From: Marinomonas sp. SBI8L
Lineage (GTDB): Bacteria; Pseudomonadota; Gammaproteobacteria; Pseudomonadales; Marinomonadaceae
Length of the DNA: 64,000 bases
Direction of reading: 5' to 3'
NCBI RefSeq assembly: GCF_001624705.1
Contig: NZ_JSEO01000006.1
Coordinates: forward strand, 62,001-126,000
Every line of letters begins with the position of its first letter. The stretch's first letter is position 1. Below, piece after piece: positions 62,734 to 64,000 of this stretch. The position numbers were made by a program, and so were the translations under genes. The notes beneath the pieces are model-generated. The model was not told where the DNA came from, ran no database searches, and saw nothing but the letters and a program-made list of their open reading frames with translations.

Positions 62734-63782
62734 CGTCTCGCCCTCTTTTGCTTAGCGTATATCTCGAAAAAGCAGCGGTACGAGCTTCCTTCCATTTTAG
62801 TGAAACCCAGTAAATCCCTTTGATCAGCAAAGCTTTTTACTTTATTGCTTGCTACCAAGTTTGCTAATAGCTCATTACTAGCAAACTTCAGCGCTAACAC
62901 CTGATCTACGCTGTGAATGGAGAAATCCGGTTGAGCCAAAAAGTGATCGGCAAAACCCAAGATAAAATCGATATTGGTTTTAAGTTCGGCATCCATATCT
63001 AATCGATTTTCTTTATCTAGCCACAAAAGGTGGTGCATTAAGGCTTTGACAAAACGTGGACGCACTAAGGTTAAAAAGCGGTTTACACTGGCCATGCCAC
63101 CTTTCTTCAGGATCTGATCTGGGCTGACTTTCACCTCACCCACCACATTGCCTAATTGCAAAGCACCATCAAGATAAGCACTGCCGACCTTGTCCTGCTT
63201 GAGTTCTTTTGACTGCTCGGGAGTAAGCATTAAAGTAATGGGGTAAGGCTTACCTGATTGTTTAACCACCAGCATGACAAAGCCTAAATTATGAGCTTCT
63301 ATCCCCCATTTTTTATTGACTTTTAGATGATACATATCGGTTTCATCTGGACTCACCGACAACTCTGTAGACCAATTAGCTAGGCTTGGGCCACCTGCAT
63401 CTGTCATTAAAAAATGTCCAAAAATATCTTTCTCAAGCCAAGCATCTACCTGAGTTTGCTGCGCTTCTGTGGCTGTCAGGTTGAGCATAATAGAGCCAAA
63501 CAGCCCGATAATTTGATGAAAATGTGGGCCAAAGCCCGTCTCTTTTATGGCCTTTGTTAACTCATCAATAACAAAGGTTTGCTCAAACTGAGGCAAAGGC
63601 TGCTTTACCTTGGCAACACTTAAGGGCAAACGTTGACTGAAATCATCTTCAATCAAAATTTCCGAATCTAATAGCGATAAACAAGTTTGGTTAATCATGC
63701 GATCTAGGCTTTCAGGCAAGGCTTTGTAGCCAGCCAAAGGCGCAGTGATAAAGCCACCAAAAAGTTGTGATAAATCATTCAT
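62730..63782 (-). CDS. Acyl-CoA dehydrogenase-like protein
   Basis: The 350-aa protein is weakly similar to acyl-CoA dehydrogenases: HFLMTDAGGPSLANWSTELSV corresponds to the flavin strand, VNKKWGIEAHNLGFVMLVV to the following region, and LLGFTKMEGSSYRCFFEI to the C-terminal helix pair with a glutamate in place of the catalytic one. It would oxidise a carrier-bound acyl or amino-acyl chain. It begins ten bases after the decarboxylase stop. Confidence 0.7.
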   Translation of the reverse strand: MNDLSQLFGGFITAPLAGYKALPESLDRMINQTCLSLLDSEILIEDDFSQRLPLSVAKVKQPLPQFEQTFVIDELTKAIKETGFGPHFHQIIGLFGSIMLNLTATEAQQTQVDAWLEKDIFGHFLMTDAGGPSLANWSTELSVSPDETDMYHLKVNKKWGIEAHNLGFVMLVVKQSGKPYPITLMLTPEQSKELKQDKVGSAYLDGALQLGNVVGEVKVSPDQILKKGGMASVNRFLTLVRPRFVKALMHHLLWLDKENRLDMDAELKTNIDFILGFADHFLAQPDFSIHSVDQVLALKFASNELLANLVASNKVKSFADQRDLLGFTKMEGSSYRCFFEIYAKQKRARR

Positions 63783-63791
63783 AATGATGGC

Positions 63792-64000
63792 CTATTCGAT
63801 AATGTAAGTTTTAGCTTGGGGAAGCTTGAGAAATGGCGTGACCGTATAGCTAGCGTTATAGGCTCCACAGTGATCGTAAACACAGATGTCGCCAGCTTGC
63901 GGCAATAGATGCTCATCCGTTTGCTTACCGATTACATCGTCTTTAGAGCAAGAGCTCCCGACATAAGTACAAGCACCCTTTTCCGTCTCATCAGAAGTAG
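63792..64000 (-). CDS. Fold-III PLP-dependent decarboxylase, C-terminal part (cut by window end)
   Basis: The last 68 codons show the C-terminal active-site region of the LysA/SpeC-type decarboxylases: TYVGSSCSKDDVIGK with the Cys-x-x-Asp motif, then LPQAGDICVYDHCGAYNAS with the Tyr of the PLP site. The start and substrate-specific residues lie outside. By neighbours it may decarboxylate an amino acid used as an aminoacyl starter. The stop is TAG at 63792-63794. Confidence 0.8.
   Translation of the reverse strand, partial: TSDETEKGACTYVGSSCSKDDVIGKQTDEHLLPQAGDICVYDHCGAYNASYTVTPFLKLPQAKTYIIE

Noticed and set aside
46944-64000. Exosortase or PEP-CTERM protein in the cluster
   Set aside because: No multi-spanning exosortase-like protein and no PEP-CTERM tail; the link to that system is only by shared protein kinds.

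Overview
The window reads as chromosomal DNA of a marine-type gammaproteobacterium, moderately AT-rich. This is inferred from the gene families (SelO, YcaQ, LysR and MFS pairs, a zinc-free L31/L36 pair with a Zur-type operator), from a chromosomal integron cassette array, and from IS30 and IS110/IS1111 elements. The genus cannot be fixed from the sequence alone. No tRNA, rRNA, CRISPR array or prophage was seen.

Region 1 (1-37.7 kb) is an accessory housekeeping stretch. Most genes stand alone or in pairs on the minus strand: nine GNAT acetyltransferases (one broken), three VOC/glyoxalase proteins, two MFS transporters, three LysR regulators, a FAD monooxygenase, a desaturase, SelO, a pseudouridine synthase and several small membrane or secreted proteins. 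Between 6.1 and 10.2 kb three genes (TetR regulator, SRPBCC protein, GNAT) are broken only by in-frame stop codons. At 27.6 kb a Zur-type palindrome precedes the alternative ribosomal proteins L31 and L36. At 33.8-35.6 kb an N-acyl amino acid synthase-type acyltransferase sits directly upstream of a carboxyl-methyltransferase-type protein. An iron-sulfur (6-4)-type photolyase follows, with its usual DUF2256 neighbour and a 17-bp tandem repeat in between.

Region 2 (37.7-46.1 kb) is a recombination zone. It holds a truncated epimerase, an IS30 element, and an integron cassette array on the minus strand with seven recognisable attC sites. The array is interrupted by an IS1111-type element and a Y1 (REP-type) transposase. 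Cassettes carry a GNAT protein, small hypotheticals and a protein with two PD-(D/E)XK-like motifs. No integron integrase is visible.

Region 3 (46.9-64 kb, continuing off the end) is the most interesting part: a tightly packed minus-strand cluster with many ATGA overlaps. In transcription order it encodes a fold-III PLP decarboxylase (cut by the window end), an acyl-CoA-dehydrogenase-like protein, two ketosynthase-like proteins flanking an unknown 182-aa protein, a FAD halogenase-like enzyme, an alpha/beta hydrolase, a degenerate asparagine-synthetase-like protein and an acyl carrier protein. A transport module follows: TPR membrane protein, ABC ATPase, TPR lipoprotein, FtsX/MacB-type permease, LolA-like carrier and outer-membrane barrel. 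A large acyl-CoA dehydrogenase ends the cluster. The arrangement suggests synthesis of a carrier-bound, possibly halogenated acyl or amino-acyl product and its delivery to the outer membrane. I do not recognise it as a described pathway.
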